DNA of 6,181 nucleotides, taken from Anaerolineaceae bacterium (GTDB taxonomy: Bacteria; Chloroflexota; Anaerolineae; 4572-78). Below the pieces are notes generated by a model. It had not been told where the DNA came from. It searched no databases and saw only the letters and a list, made by a program, of their open reading frames with translations. Shown piece by piece: positions 5,434 through 6,181 of the stretch (the stretch's first letter is position 1; every line of letters starts with the position of its first letter). The translations under genes were made by a program, and so were the position numbers. The DNA lies in NCBI GenBank assembly GCA_024762375.1, contig JANTHQ010000127.1, positions 1 through 6,181 of the forward strand, in the 5' to 3' direction.

Positions 5434-6181
5434 ATGAGTTCAATTGTTACCAATCAAGGCGTTGTTCATTACGAAGTCAGCGGACGCGGGCGTCCGGTCA
5501 TTTTGTTGCATGGCTGGCTCGGCTCATGGGGATACTGGGCCGAAACCATGAACCAGTTGCACGGCGCATATCGTGCGTATGCCCTCGATTTTTGGGGTTT
5601 TGGCGATTCCGGAAAACGGCGCAATAGTTTTCTGGTGCCTGATTTTGTGGCATTGGTAGATGAATTTATGGACCGGCTCGGTATTGAAGCCGCGCCCATC
5701 ATCGGGCATTCAATGGGGGGAACCGTGGCGCTGAGTTTGGCGCTATCGCACCCGAACCGCGTGCGGCAAGTTGCCGTCGTCGGGTCTCCCATCGATGGCC
5801 GGTCGTTGAGTTTTTGGTTAAAACTTGCCGGAGAACCATGGGCAGCGCGAATGCTGTGGAAAGTCCCGCTCGCACTGACAACTTTCTTAAAATTATTTTC
5901 ACTGCGAGCCACCAAAGAATCGCAGCGCTGGTATAAAATGGTCACCAAAGATGTGTCGGACACCACCTTGGATTCATTTTTCTCCAGCATTCGTTCACTG
6001 CACCATACCGATATCACCGACCAGTTACGAACAATTTCGGTGCCGGTGATGGGCATTTATGGCCATAAAGATATCATCGTCAACCCCAACCAAGCCGACG
6101 TTTTGGAGGCACACGCATTGCGGCCACACATCGTGCGGCTACCCGGCTCGGGTCATTTTCCCATGCTGGATGAACCGAAAA
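5434..6181 (+). CDS. Alpha/beta-fold hydrolase, C-terminus cut by the window end
   Basis: The reading frame is open from ATG 5434 to the window edge: 249 codons of a family usually 260-300 residues long, so only a short C-terminus is missing. Alpha/beta hydrolase landmarks: oxyanion-hole motif LLHGW (24-28), DFWGFGDSG (52-60), nucleophile elbow GHSMGG (91-96, Ser93), acid Asp213 in GHKD, and His241 in GSGHFPMLDEP. The catalytic triad is complete. A helical cap covers roughly residues 121-195 and is rich in Trp, Leu and Phe (FWLKLAGEPWAARMLW), suggesting a hydrophobic substrate. No signal peptide is visible. The start lies 19 nt after the Roadblock stop with no clear Shine-Dalgarno sequence, so it probably belongs to the operon. 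It could be an esterase, lipase or C-C hydrolase; sequence alone does not give the substrate. Confidence 0.88.
   Translation, partial: MSSIVTNQGVVHYEVSGRGRPVILLHGWLGSWGYWAETMNQLHGAYRAYALDFWGFGDSGKRRNSFLVPDFVALVDEFMDRLGIEAAPIIGHSMGGTVALSLALSHPNRVRQVAVVGSPIDGRSLSFWLKLAGEPWAARMLWKVPLALTTFLKLFSLRATKESQRWYKMVTKDVSDTTLDSFFSSIRSLHHTDITDQLRTISVPVMGIYGHKDIIVNPNQADVLEAHALRPHIVRLPGSGHFPMLDEPK

Noticed and set aside
5469..6056. 195-codon open frame on the minus strand opposite the alpha/beta hydrolase
   Set aside because: The plus-strand frame has a full catalytic triad and family motifs; the antisense translation is Ser/Arg/Pro-rich and shows no family features.

Overview
The window fits a Chloroflexota bacterium, probably Anaerolineae-like. 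I infer this from gene content and protein style, not from any marker gene: a DUF4388 protein, a CvnD/MglA-type small GTPase, a Roadblock/LC7 protein, a YacP-like NYN protein and a large 7TM-GAF-PAS kinase-like protein. Base composition is near 50% GC by eye. Shine-Dalgarno sites range from strong to nearly absent. There are no RNA genes, mobile elements or CRISPR arrays.

Layout: (1) 1-109, minus strand: the first 36 codons of a membrane-anchored or exported protein, cut by the window edge. (2) 117-2915, minus strand: a 932-residue (942 if a TTG start is used) membrane sensor with seven predicted membrane helices, GAF, a long coiled coil, PAS, HisKA-like and HATPase_c domains. Its ATP-binding boxes are intact, but the phospho-accepting histidine of the HisKA H-box is replaced by glutamine. 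(3) 2916-3012: a short divergent promoter region with back-to-back -10/-35 elements. (4) 3013-3480, plus: a small YacP-like NYN/PIN-fold putative RNase. (5) 3481-3622: a strong sigma70-type promoter (TTGACT-18-TATAAT) and an untranslated leader with a hairpin. (6) 3623 to beyond 6181, plus: an apparent four-gene operon with gaps of 36, 22 and 19 nt. It encodes a DUF4388/winged-helix-like protein, a small Ras-like GTPase, a Roadblock/LC7 protein and an alpha/beta hydrolase truncated by the window end.

The most interesting reading is that the operon and the neighbouring sensor form a bacterial G-protein signalling module. It resembles the actinobacterial conservons (kinase-like sensor, Roadblock protein, small DUF742 protein, CvnD GTPase), and the DUF4388 protein may take the place of the small adaptor. 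The sensor lacks its phosphorylation histidine, so it may signal by conformational or ATPase-driven contacts, or act as a phosphatase, rather than by phosphotransfer. A link between the divergent sensor and the GTPase operon is inferred from proximity and family analogy only; the NYN gene lies between them.
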